From: Hyphomicrobiales bacterium
Lineage (GTDB): Bacteria; Pseudomonadota; Alphaproteobacteria; Rhizobiales; Aestuariivirgaceae
DNA: 64,000 bases
Reading direction: 5' to 3'
Assembly: GCA_025359045.1 (NCBI GenBank)
Contig: JANYHN010000048.1
Coordinates: forward strand, 124,001 to 188,000
Shown: one piece after another, positions 54,280 through 64,000 of the stretch
Numbering within the stretch: the stretch's first letter is position 1
Layout: each line of letters opens with the position of its first letter
The notes under the pieces: model-generated
The model's input: only the letters and a program-made list of their open reading frames with translations
What the model was told of the DNA's origin: nothing
Database searches by the model: none
Translations under genes and position numbers: made by a program

Positions 54280-54374
54280 AGGTCGTTAGTAAAGTGTTAA
54301 TGATGGTTAATAGAATTTAGGTTTATATTTTTCTATGGGATTTTATACTAAGTCACTCGAATGAAAGGCCAAAC

Positions 54375-55715
54375 ATGGAAACCATCGCCCAAATTTCTAA
54401 AAAACTGCGCAGCGGCAAACTTGATGCTGTAGAATTAACCGAGCAGGTTTTAGAGGAAATACGGCCCTGTGATGATCAGGCTATCTTCATTGATGTCTTG
54501 GCAGATCGGGCTCTAACCGAGGCCAAGGCGGCGCGGCGTCGTTTGCGGGCAGGAAAGCCTGCGAGCATTTTAGACGGTGTGCCGATTGGTTGGAAAGATC
54601 TGTTTGATATCAAAGACCGGGTGACGACTGCCGGATCGGTCATTTTAAAATCAGACCCGCCCGCCAAAGCTGATGCAGCATTGGTAGCCGCTGGCAGATC
54701 GGCGGGATTAGTTAGCATCGGTACATTGAATATGACCGAGTTTGCGTATTCTGGCATTGGCCTTAATCCGCATTATGGCACGCCACGCAACCCCCATGAT
54801 ACCAGACTTCATCGCTCACCGGGCGGTTCATCATCTGGCTCTGCCGTTGCTGTAGCTAAAGGATTGCTTCCAATAGCGATAGGCACAGACACTGGCGGAT
54901 CAGTGCGGGTGCCTGCCGCCTTCAATGGCTTGGTGGGTTATAAAAGTTCGACTGGGTATTATGATATGAGCGGGGTGTTTCCACTGTCGCGCAGCTTGGA
55001 TTCACTCGGGCCAATCGCTCAGACGGTTGAAGATTGTGTCTTGGTTGACCGTGTTTTGCGTGGTTCAAATAAAGCCATATCGAAGTGTCCTCTTAAGGGC
55101 ATGGAATTTATTGTGCCAACAAACATTATGTTTGATCACATTGAAGATGCTGTGCAGTCTAATTTTGAAGAGGCGCTTGGGCGCATTTCAAAAGCAGGTG
55201 GTAAGATCAGGCACAAAGCTATTCCAACGTTTGACCAGTTTTTTGAACTGCAAAAAAGCCACGGCAATGTCTCAGGCGCCGAGGTGTTGCATCTGCATTG
55301 GAACCGGGTGAAGGGGCCAGATGTCTCGTGCATGGATCCCCGTGTGGTAAAGCGCATTTTATCAGCTGAAAAAATGATGGCGGTGGATTTGGTCGAGATA
55401 TTGCTGCAACGTAAAGCGATGATTGCGGCATGCAATGAATTTATCGGCACCGCCATCATTATTTGCCCCACCACGCCCCATGTGGCCATGGATATAAAAC
55501 CGCTGGAAGCTGACATGGACGTGTTTTTCCAAGCCAACAACAAAACCCTACACTGCACGAGAATTGGAAATTTTCTGGATTGGTGCGGACTTGCGATCCC
55601 TTCAGGTGTTGACCACGATGGCCTGCCGACAAGTGTAATGTTATCTGCAGCGCATGGCCGGGACACTCAGTTGCTGGGAAGTGGTTTGTTGTTAGAAAGC
55701 TTGATTAGAGGTTAG
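54375..55715 (+). CDS. Amidase signature family protein
   Basis: LDGVPIGWKDLFDIKDRVTTAGS, SPGGSSSGSAVAVAKGLLPIAIGTDTGGSVRVPAAFNGLVG. Confidence 0.95.
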   Translation: METIAQISKKLRSGKLDAVELTEQVLEEIRPCDDQAIFIDVLADRALTEAKAARRRLRAGKPASILDGVPIGWKDLFDIKDRVTTAGSVILKSDPPAKADAALVAAGRSAGLVSIGTLNMTEFAYSGIGLNPHYGTPRNPHDTRLHRSPGGSSSGSAVAVAKGLLPIAIGTDTGGSVRVPAAFNGLVGYKSSTGYYDMSGVFPLSRSLDSLGPIAQTVEDCVLVDRVLRGSNKAISKCPLKGMEFIVPTNIMFDHIEDAVQSNFEEALGRISKAGGKIRHKAIPTFDQFFELQKSHGNVSGAEVLHLHWNRVKGPDVSCMDPRVVKRILSAEKMMAVDLVEILLQRKAMIAACNEFIGTAIIICPTTPHVAMDIKPLEADMDVFFQANNKTLHCTRIGNFLDWCGLAIPSGVDHDGLPTSVMLSAAHGRDTQLLGSGLLLESLIRG

Positions 55716-55813
55716 AAAAAGCAGAAACTTCATTGTGCGGCGGGTGTGAGGGAATGATTTTCAATCAATAGCCTTGACCTTCCCTCTCTCCCGTCCTATC
55801 TGACACACAACTG

Positions 55814-55840
55814 TTAGCACTCTCTGCTATTGAGCGCTAA
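55814..55840 (+). promoter_or_regulatory. CIRCE element (HrcA operator)
   Basis: TTAGCACTC-TCTGCTATT-GAGCGCTAA; one mismatch to TTAGCACTC-N9-GAGTGCTAA, upstream of groES. Confidence 0.93.
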
Positions 55841-55911
55841 CAGGGTTGTGTTTGGCCCTTAGCCGAACTGACCATTTCCTAAACAAAACAATAGTTTACA
55901 GGAGTATTATC

Positions 55912-56202
55912 ATGAAATTCCGTCCTTTGCACGACCGTGTTGTCGTGAAGCGGGTTGAGGAAGACACCAAGACCAAGGGTGGCATCATCATTCCAGAAAC
56001 GGCTCAAGAAAAGCCAATGCAAGGCAAAGTTATCGCTGTGGGCCCTGGTGGCCGCGATGAAGCCGGCAAATTGATCCCGATCGATTTGAAGAAGGGCGAT
56101 GTTGTGCTCTTTGGCAAATGGTCCGGCACCGAAGTGAAGATCGACGGCGAAGAGCTTTTGATCATGAAGGAATCTGACGTCATGGGCGTGATGGAGAAAT
56201 AA
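55912..56202 (+). CDS. groES: Co-chaperonin GroES
   Basis: [50 protein letters not shown] 55912. Confidence 0.97.
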   Translation: MKFRPLHDRVVVKRVEEDTKTKGGIIIPETAQEKPMQGKVIAVGPGGRDEAGKLIPIDLKKGDVVLFGKWSGTEVKIDGEELLIMKESDVMGVMEK

Positions 56203-56223
56203 TCTCCGTTTCTTTCTTTCTAA

Positions 56224-57892
<1,669 letters not shown>

Positions 57893-57947
57893 AAATCCCA
57901 ACCCTATCCATCGGCGGGCTCGACCCGCCGAACCACGGATCAAAAAG

Positions 57948-57974
57948 AACCCCGGTGGAAACACCGGGGTTTTT
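57948..57974 (+). terminator. Rho-independent terminator of groESL
   Basis: AACCCCGGTG-GAAA-CACCGGGGTTTTT. Confidence 0.88.
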
Positions 57975-57981
57975 GCAACAA

Positions 57982-60251
57982 TCAGGCAGGGAGTTCATTC
58001 AACACGCGATTGAACCACAATATGGCGGCCTCCCCTTCTTTTTTTGCAATTTCACTAACTGAACGACTGTGGCGAATTCCATTGCGCAATTCAGCGAGTT
58101 GGTCGAACTTTGTATTCAGCGCATCTTTATTTTGAAAGCGCGATTCAAATTTATCCCAACATACTTTGCTAGTGATCGTCTCCGCCAATTCCCGTAAGTC
58201 GAAATATTCCAGCTTTCCAGCCAGCTTTTGGTAATTGTCTGCATCAAGTGCTGCATTCTTTTTCAGCGCTCGAGAAATCCGCTCATCGACTTTTTGAATG
58301 ACGTGTGAAGGAACCTCTGCGGCATCGCTACTAAGGGTCAGATCAATGCATTTGCGCAAATTCAACTCAATTCGCTCAGTCTTAGAGTCCAATTCTCGAA
58401 GCTGTGGAGACAAGTCCAAGCGTTCTTTAATAAGCAAGTTCTCAATTGCGTCCAATATTGTACGCTGCCGCTCGGAGATGAATTCTTCAAAATCATTGGG
58501 TTCGAACGGATCCCGCAAAAGTATTTTCAATGCAGCAGAGGAAATAAAATGCGACTCTAGGATCGAACGAACCGTTTCTTCTCCGTTGTCGCTTATCAAT
58601 TTGGGCAAGTATTGGTTAGGTAGTTTTGCACCAATGACGTTACGGTTTGTATCAAGCGACAATGGAGTACGATTCAAGATCGAACCATGAATTCCATTTT
58701 CCAGATTTTTCTTCCCCCACGTATCTGGCACAATGTGATGGTCATCGAGGTCATCATGTCGGGGCACGTCGCCCGTCATCCAATCACGCGCTCCCTGGAG
58801 GATGAGCAAATTAAAAACACCGTTATAGATGGACGTCCCTTTCTTGGTTTCCTTACGCAAATCAACATTTCTGAACCGCTGAGCAAATTCAGCAATCAAT
58901 GCTGGTTCGGCAGCATCGTCTGCGAACCACGCACTGACATCCAAAAAATCGCGTGCACTAGTCGATTCAACTGAACCGGAATACCGATTTGTAAAGACCG
59001 AGCCCCAATACCAATGACGAAGCTTCCTGCGCGCATCCAGCTGCTTTGTAGGTGGCAAATTTCTTGATTGGGCACGCAAGGCTGCAAAAACGGGCAAAAT
59101 TGACACATAGGGTAAGAACGCCGAATTTATCACTCCATATTCTTGTGGATGCTTAAGCACCTTAAATGCGTCCTCCAGTGAATTTACTGAAGCCTTCCAT
59201 CGAGCCTCAAAATCCGCAATATCGGGGACGAGAATTTCCTTGCGTATTGTGCCATCTGAATCGCGAACTGGCTTTTGCTGGCCAGGCAACATGAAGTAGA
59301 GATATTTTGGAGAACAATAGTTCTGCCGTAATATGCTCATTACTTGAAGAATGTAGACGTTTAATTTTTCAACATCAAAATCATCAAGTCGCGCTTTGGC
59401 TTCTCGCCACATTAACTTCAGTTGAAGTCCTCTTGGCTTTAACATTGCATTTACGAGGTCAAAGATATCCAGACGAACGCCGCGACTGTTAATTTGGGTA
59501 AATATGTCGCAAACTTTATCAACAGCCAAGTCTTTGTCTAGTTCAATGTAAGAGATTTGGTACTGACCTATTAGCGTTTGAAGATAGGCTCCAAACCCTT
59601 TAGCGTTCGCTATGTGAAGCTTGGCTGTCTTTGCAGTTACTTCATCGCCATCTTCTTCAGCAGCTTCCTTCTTGTCAATCCAATGCGTTTCGTAACCCTG
59701 AATCCAGTTCGGAAGTTCCCATCCTTGGCGCCAACGACTGAAAGTGGAAAAATATGCAAGTCGAACTGCGTGATTTTATTTTGCAGGATTCTCAACCAAT
59801 GCTTTGTCACGCGATCATAGCCAAATGCCTCATCATGCTCCTCAGCCATAAATTTATCTACATGAATGAAGTAGAAAAAGCGGCTAGCGCGGTTTTGCAG
59901 CGGCTTCTCGGGAGACATGAACGCGTAGTGAATTGCTGTGAGACGTTGTTGGCCGTCCAGCACAATGTATTCCGGACGTTCTTTACCTTCGTATCCGTAA
60001 ATCGGCTCGCAGGAGAGCGCTGCAAAATTTTCCGATTTTCCCTTCCATAGAAGCAAGCTGCCAATGTAGTAGTCAAGGAAAATGGAACGCATTAGATCTC
60101 TTACATCCAAAGGCTTCCATTCGAATTCGCGCTGGAAATCGGGTATTACGTACCGGCCGTCACGAAGGTATGTAATCAAATTACCAAGGCTTATATGATC
60201 CGGTTTTTGTGCGTCTTTCATTGGAGTCCTCGATTTGAATACTTTATGCAA
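57982..60251 (-). pseudogene. GmrSD-like DUF262-DUF1524 protein with C-terminal HEPN-like motif, interrupted by a -1 frameshift near 59718-59720
   Basis: N-terminal part (59637..60251): VIPDFQREFEWKPLDVRDLMRSIFLDYYIGSLLLW...YIVLDGQQRLTAIHYAF. C-terminal part (57982 to ~59720): FTQINSRGVRLDIFDLVNAML...HDDLDDHHIVPDTWG...ILNRTPLSLDTNRNVIGAKLPNQYL...LAELRNGIRHSRSVSEI. Reading through with one extra G gives ...AKDGELPNWIQGYETHWIDKKEAAEEDGDEVTAKTAKLHIANAKGFGAYLQTLIGQYQISYIELDKDLAVDKVCDIFTQINSRG with no stop. Confidence 0.85.
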
Positions 60252-60481
60252 ATTGAACTAGAATCTCGTTTTAGCCAACAAAAATTGATTGATTTTGCAT
60301 CCAGTTAGCGGTTAACCGCGCCTCGCTTTGAATCTCACCTACTCTCCCCTAAAGCCCACTCGTCATAATCCGCATTGACTCCACTACCAAACAAAATGGC
60401 CATCTGCTTGTATTTATCGAAGCTTCTGCTGCTTTAAACCGAAAGGGTGGAAAAGGGGACGCTTCCCTTTAAATAAACTCG

Positions 60482-60778
60482 CTAAGCAATCTCCACATAA
60501 AGCTTACGCCCGAGCGCTGTCGCAGCTCTTCGCAATGTGCTCAGCGTTACCGATTTATTTTCTGGATCAAGCAGGCGATCTAGCTGGCGGCGATCGGTTT
60601 TCATGGCGCTGGCCATGGCGGTTTTGGTGATGCCTTTGGCTTTCATGCCTTCGGCGATTTGCCACGCCAGCACGCGCTTGATCGCCACGTCTTCTGCTTC
60701 GGCAAGCAACCCTTGCTCTTCGAGGAAATCGTCAAATGTTTCTTCGCTGATGCGACCCTTAGTATTTTTTGCCATCAT
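60482..60778 (-). CDS. XRE-family (HigA-like) antitoxin
   Basis: DVAIKRVLAWQIAEGMKAKGITKTAMASAMKTDRRQLDRLLDPENKSVTLSTLRRAATALGRKLYVEIA; overlaps the toxin stop by 4 nt. Confidence 0.87.
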   Translation of the reverse strand: MMAKNTKGRISEETFDDFLEEQGLLAEAEDVAIKRVLAWQIAEGMKAKGITKTAMASAMKTDRRQLDRLLDPENKSVTLSTLRRAATALGRKLYVEIA

Positions 60779-61116
60779 AAAATCTCCTTCATTCGCTTTC
60801 GCGCCAGCGCAATATCTGGCGACGGTGTCTTTTGCGTTTTCTTGATGAAGCCATGCAGCAACACCATTTCATTGTTGGTAATATAGAATAGCACTCGTCC
60901 AATTCGTCCGTCTGACAAATTGCTCCGCACCTCATAAAGACCACTCCCAAGCGGCTTGCACACTGGCATTCCAATCGGCCAACCGAATTCAACTGTCTGA
61001 ATGTCAAATCCAGAAATACGTCTGTCTTCCAATGTTTGCTCCAACAGCCAATCCCGAACAGGTTTTCTGCCGGAGGGCAACTCATAGAAGCGCGCTTGAA
61101 TCTTCTTTGTTTTCAT
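60775..61116 (-). CDS. RelE/HigB-like (Gp49-like) toxin
   Basis: ARFYELPSGRKPVRDWLLEQ...GMPVCKPLGSGLYEVRSNLSDGRIGRVLFYITNNEMVLLHGFIKKTQKTPSPDIALARKRMKEIL. Confidence 0.9.
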   Translation of the reverse strand: MKTKKIQARFYELPSGRKPVRDWLLEQTLEDRRISGFDIQTVEFGWPIGMPVCKPLGSGLYEVRSNLSDGRIGRVLFYITNNEMVLLHGFIKKTQKTPSPDIALARKRMKEIL

Positions 61117-61184
61117 TATCTTTGAATTGTGTCAAAAATGACGCGTTCAGTCAATCGAATGTTCGCATGGCAAGAAGGCGTGGT

Positions 61185-61224
61185 GGCATGGACGGCGGCG
61201 GCATGGGCGGTATGGATTTCTAAG
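61185..61224 (+). repeat. Direct repeat copy 2 (orphan groEL 3' end)
   Basis: GGCATGGACGGCGGCGGCATGGGCGGTATGGATTTCTAAG; in frame encodes [13 protein letters not shown]. Confidence 0.9.
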
Positions 61225-61251
61225 TCCCAAGCTGTTTGTGTGAAGATATGG

Positions 61252-61279
61252 AACCCCGGGTGCGAGCCCGGGGTTTTTT
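61252..61279 (+). terminator. Rho-independent terminator after the orphan groEL tail
   Basis: AACCCCGGG-TGCGAG-CCCGGGGTTTTTT. Confidence 0.88.
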
Positions 61280-61446
61280 AATGGGTCGATACAACCATCA
61301 CGCTCAAAAAATTCGCCTTTCCTGCGAAAACGAGAACCACGCCTAAAAAGCAAAGCTTTTCACTTTCCCACATTACACCGATTCAATATTCGTGGCATGA
61401 AGGTGCGAAGTTGGGCTGAGAATTTGGGGTTATTCATTTTGAAAGG

Positions 61447-62097
61447 ATGACCCGAATGAATTATCGTAAATTATTTTTTGTAACTGTCTTGGTTTCTGCA
61501 AGTTTGGTTGCCCCCGCCTTTGCCACAACTCAAGCCCAAAAAGATATTATGGAGGCTGCGGCTTCGGCTTGCGAAGATATGGTGGATGCGGTGGCGGTGG
61601 ACGGCATGGCGGCGGCGCAGCCGAAGCTTTTAGATTTAAGGGCGGCTCTCAAAAAAGCGTATGGTTTTTTGAAAGCGGATGTGGCGGCGCAGTTGGAACG
61701 TCGCGCTGACGCCATGGCGGCCTTGGCCAAGGGCAGTTCGAAAACGGCGCTTTCTCTGGCGGCGATTGAGACCTTTAAGGAAATTGTAGATGCCTCAGAT
61801 TGGCATAATGTGAAAATTCCAAAAGATGTTTCGATGTTGGATTATACCGGATTTAAGTTGAGTACTCTTGCTTCTGATGCAAATCCCGATTGGGCCACCG
61901 CAGAAAAAACTGCGGCAGAGGCGCATGTGGTTTGGGAAAGGCTTGTGCCGAAATTTAAAGATGAGGATTTGGTCGATTTGGCGCACACTCTCGATGAGGG
62001 CACAGTGAATGCCGTGAAACGGCATGATGCCGCTGGCGTGCTGTTTGCATCTAAGTTGCAACTGGTTAGTATTGATCTTGTAGAAACGAGTTTTTGA
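61447..62097 (+). CDS. Hypothetical secreted protein preceding a two-component system
   Basis: Signal peptide MNYRKLFFVTVLVSASLVAPAFA; Ala-rich helical body, no recognised domain. Confidence 0.65.
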   Translation: MTRMNYRKLFFVTVLVSASLVAPAFATTQAQKDIMEAAASACEDMVDAVAVDGMAAAQPKLLDLRAALKKAYGFLKADVAAQLERRADAMAALAKGSSKTALSLAAIETFKEIVDASDWHNVKIPKDVSMLDYTGFKLSTLASDANPDWATAEKTAAEAHVVWERLVPKFKDEDLVDLAHTLDEGTVNAVKRHDAAGVLFASKLQLVSIDLVETSF

Positions 62098-62104
62098 ACG
62101 CCAA

Positions 62105-62779
62105 ATGAAAATTTTACTTCTTGAAGATGATAAACAAGCCTCACGCTATGTGGCGCGGGGGTTGGGCGAAGAAGGGCATGTTGTTGATGTGGCGGGGAAC
62201 GCTGCAGTGGCCGCTGACATGATCCATGTTTCAACTTATGATATTCTCATTGTTGACCGCATGTTGCCGGGGCTTGATGGGCTTTCATTTGTTAAACAGT
62301 TACGGCGCGAGGGGTGCAAGGCGCGGGTGATATTTTTGACCGCACTTGGCGGGCTTGATGACCGAGTGGAGGGCCTTGAGGCAGGTGGCGATGATTACTT
62401 GCAAAAGCCTTTTGCGTTTTCCGAATTGCGCGCGCGGGTGGCGGCCCTTTCACGGCGCACATTGGATGATGGCGCGCAGACCGCCACACAGCTTGATGAT
62501 CTGGTGATCAATCATCTGGAACGAACTGTGACACGCAGCGGTCAGTCGATTGATCTGGTAGCGAAGGAATATCAGCTGCTGGACTATCTGGTGCGCAACC
62601 GTGGTCGCATTGTGACGCGTACTATGTTGCTCGAACAAGTGTGGGAGCTTGATTTTGATCCGGGTACCAATGTGGTTGAATCGCATATGAGCCGACTGCG
62701 CGCCAAGATTGATAAACCGTTTGCCAGAGTGCTGATCAAAACCATACGCGGCGCTGGATACCGATTTGATGTGGCCTAG
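62105..62779 (+). CDS. OmpR-family response regulator
   Basis: MKILLLEDDKQASRYVARGLGEEGH, DILIVDRMLPGLDGLSFV, LEAGGDDYLQKPFAFSELRARV, winged-helix C-terminus. Confidence 0.95.
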   Translation: MKILLLEDDKQASRYVARGLGEEGHVVDVAGNAAVAADMIHVSTYDILIVDRMLPGLDGLSFVKQLRREGCKARVIFLTALGGLDDRVEGLEAGGDDYLQKPFAFSELRARVAALSRRTLDDGAQTATQLDDLVINHLERTVTRSGQSIDLVAKEYQLLDYLVRNRGRIVTRTMLLEQVWELDFDPGTNVVESHMSRLRAKIDKPFARVLIKTIRGAGYRFDVA

Positions 62780-64000
62780 GCTATTCAAAGGCACGGCTTT
62801 TCGCACCGCTGCATTGGCTGCAAGCTTGTTTGCCTTAGCAGGCGCGCTGTTGTTGGCCCTGCTCTATTATGAACTCACTTTGGAAATGTTGCGCCCTATC
62901 CGTGTTGAAATCGAGCAGCAGTCAGCTGATTTGCTGAAAGAGTGGAAACGCAATGGCGGGAAAAATTATGATACAGGGTTTGAAACCATCATGTCTGAAA
63001 GTGTTGATGGCAATGCGAGTTTGCGGCATGAGATTGTTTACGCGGTGATCGATAAAGACGGACATTTGTTGAGTGGTGATAAGCAGATTTCGCCAGCGTT
63101 TGTCGGATGGCGTGAGTGGACACCCGGCGGCGCCGAGCAGAGCGCGGATGCAGATCAGGCTGACGCGTTTCCAATTCTAGCGTTGGGTGCGAAGATTGAT
63201 GATGTAACGATTATCACTGGGCGAAAGCTTTTGGGACTGGGTGAAGCGCAAGAGGTTTTCATCCGTGTACTGAGCATTGGTCTTGGTATCATTTGTCTCA
63301 TGGCGCTGGGGTTAGGCTGGGTGATGAGCCGCACTTCTTTGCGTCGATTGGACGATATGGTTTTGGCGACAAAACGGTTTGCTAATGGTGATCTATCAAC
63401 TAGGCTTCCGATCAAAGGCAAGGGTGACGACATTGAACAACTTGCCGAAAACGTGAACCGCATGTTGGGGCAAACGACAGATCTCATGGGCGCAATGAAG
63501 CGCATGAGCGGAAGTTTGGCGCATGAGTTGAAGTCTCCGCTGACTAGGCTTCGGCAGAAGCTTGAGGGCATGACGACGAACGCGAGGCCCACGCGCGAAG
63601 GATTGATTGATGCTGTGAGCGAAATGGATCAAGTGATTGCGCTGTTTAATGGTCTATTGCGGATTACCCAGATTGAGGCTGGTGAACGGCGGGGGAAATT
63701 TGAGACTGTTGATCTGGGTGCATTGGTGCCGGAAGTTGTGGGGCTGCACCAGCCCGTGGCGGAGGAACGACAGCAAAATCTTTCGTTTCTAATTGAGCCT
63801 GACACAAACATCGCGGGGGATTCTATGCTTTTGAAGCAGTTGATATCAAACTTGATTGACAACGCCGTCAAGCATACGCCGCGTGGGAGTCTCATTGCGG
63901 TGAAAGTATTTCGAGATGTGGACGGTGTTCACTTGACCGTTGGCGATAATGGGCAAGGCTTAAGCGAAGCTGAGCGCGGCGAAGTGCTGAAACCATTTCA
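62769..64000 (+). CDS. Sensor histidine kinase (partial, C-terminus outside window)
   Basis: ATG 62769 overlaps the response regulator stop; MWPRLFKGTAFRTAALAASLFALAGALLLALLYYEL..., SGSLAHELKSPLTRLRQKLEG (HisKA), LIDNAVKHTPRGSL and VGDNGQGL (HATPase). Confidence 0.93.
   Translation, partial: MWPRLFKGTAFRTAALAASLFALAGALLLALLYYELTLEMLRPIRVEIEQQSADLLKEWKRNGGKNYDTGFETIMSESVDGNASLRHEIVYAVIDKDGHLLSGDKQISPAFVGWREWTPGGAEQSADADQADAFPILALGAKIDDVTIITGRKLLGLGEAQEVFIRVLSIGLGIICLMALGLGWVMSRTSLRRLDDMVLATKRFANGDLSTRLPIKGKGDDIEQLAENVNRMLGQTTDLMGAMKRMSGSLAHELKSPLTRLRQKLEGMTTNARPTREGLIDAVSEMDQVIALFNGLLRITQIEAGERRGKFETVDLGALVPEVVGLHQPVAEERQQNLSFLIEPDTNIAGDSMLLKQLISNLIDNAVKHTPRGSLIAVKVFRDVDGVHLTVGDNGQGLSEAERGEVLKPF

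Noticed and set aside
55136-55666. 176-aa minus-strand ORF opposite the amidase gene
   Set aside because: Shadow ORF; the amidase on the + strand explains the region.
57982-60251. Treating the DUF262 N-terminal and C-terminal ORFs as two separate genes (GmrS + GmrD-like)
   Set aside because: The second ORF has no credible start, and the intervening sequence is open and protein-like in its frame back to the GGG run, so a single frameshifted gene fits better.
61032-61223. 63-aa ORF ending [16 protein letters not shown]
   Set aside because: Only the last ~13 codons are meaningful, as the orphan groEL tail; the rest is antisense to the toxin gene and intergenic.

Overview
This window is an alphaproteobacterial (Hyphomicrobiales-like) chromosomal segment made mostly of housekeeping genes. 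These include mutY/ccrM/rnhB, ispE, ispH-rnhA, efp/epmA, a full cytochrome c oxidase biogenesis cluster (ctaC-ctaD-ctaB-coxF-like-ctaG-ctaE-DUF983-SURF1), thrC, tldD and pmbA, gshA, rsmE, ubiA, ribF, groESL with a CIRCE element, and a two-component system running off the right edge. Two accessory spots stand out. (1) At 57.85-61.22 kb, a duplicated groEL 3'-end (38/40 nt identical direct repeats, each followed by a terminator) flanks a short module. The module holds a DUF262-DUF1524 (GmrSD-like) gene with an apparent C-terminal HEPN-like RNGIRH motif, broken by one -1 frameshift, plus a HigBA-like toxin-antitoxin pair. (2) At 12.60-14.87 kb, a papain-family protease carries a seven-repeat, PLL/lectin-like beta-propeller tail and is followed immediately by a chagasin-like (I42) inhibitor gene. 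This looks like a protease/self-protection pair. Other points of interest are a GANTC cluster with a CtrA-like box upstream of ccrM, a TTAA-N7-TTAA box upstream of a TadG-like pilus gene, a small CoxF-like ORF missing from the ORF track, an internally deleted AHSA1/SRPBCC pseudogene, a degenerate EAL protein, and a terminator apparently embedded in the rnhA 3' end. All assignments were made by eye from sequence and translated motifs; no database search was run.
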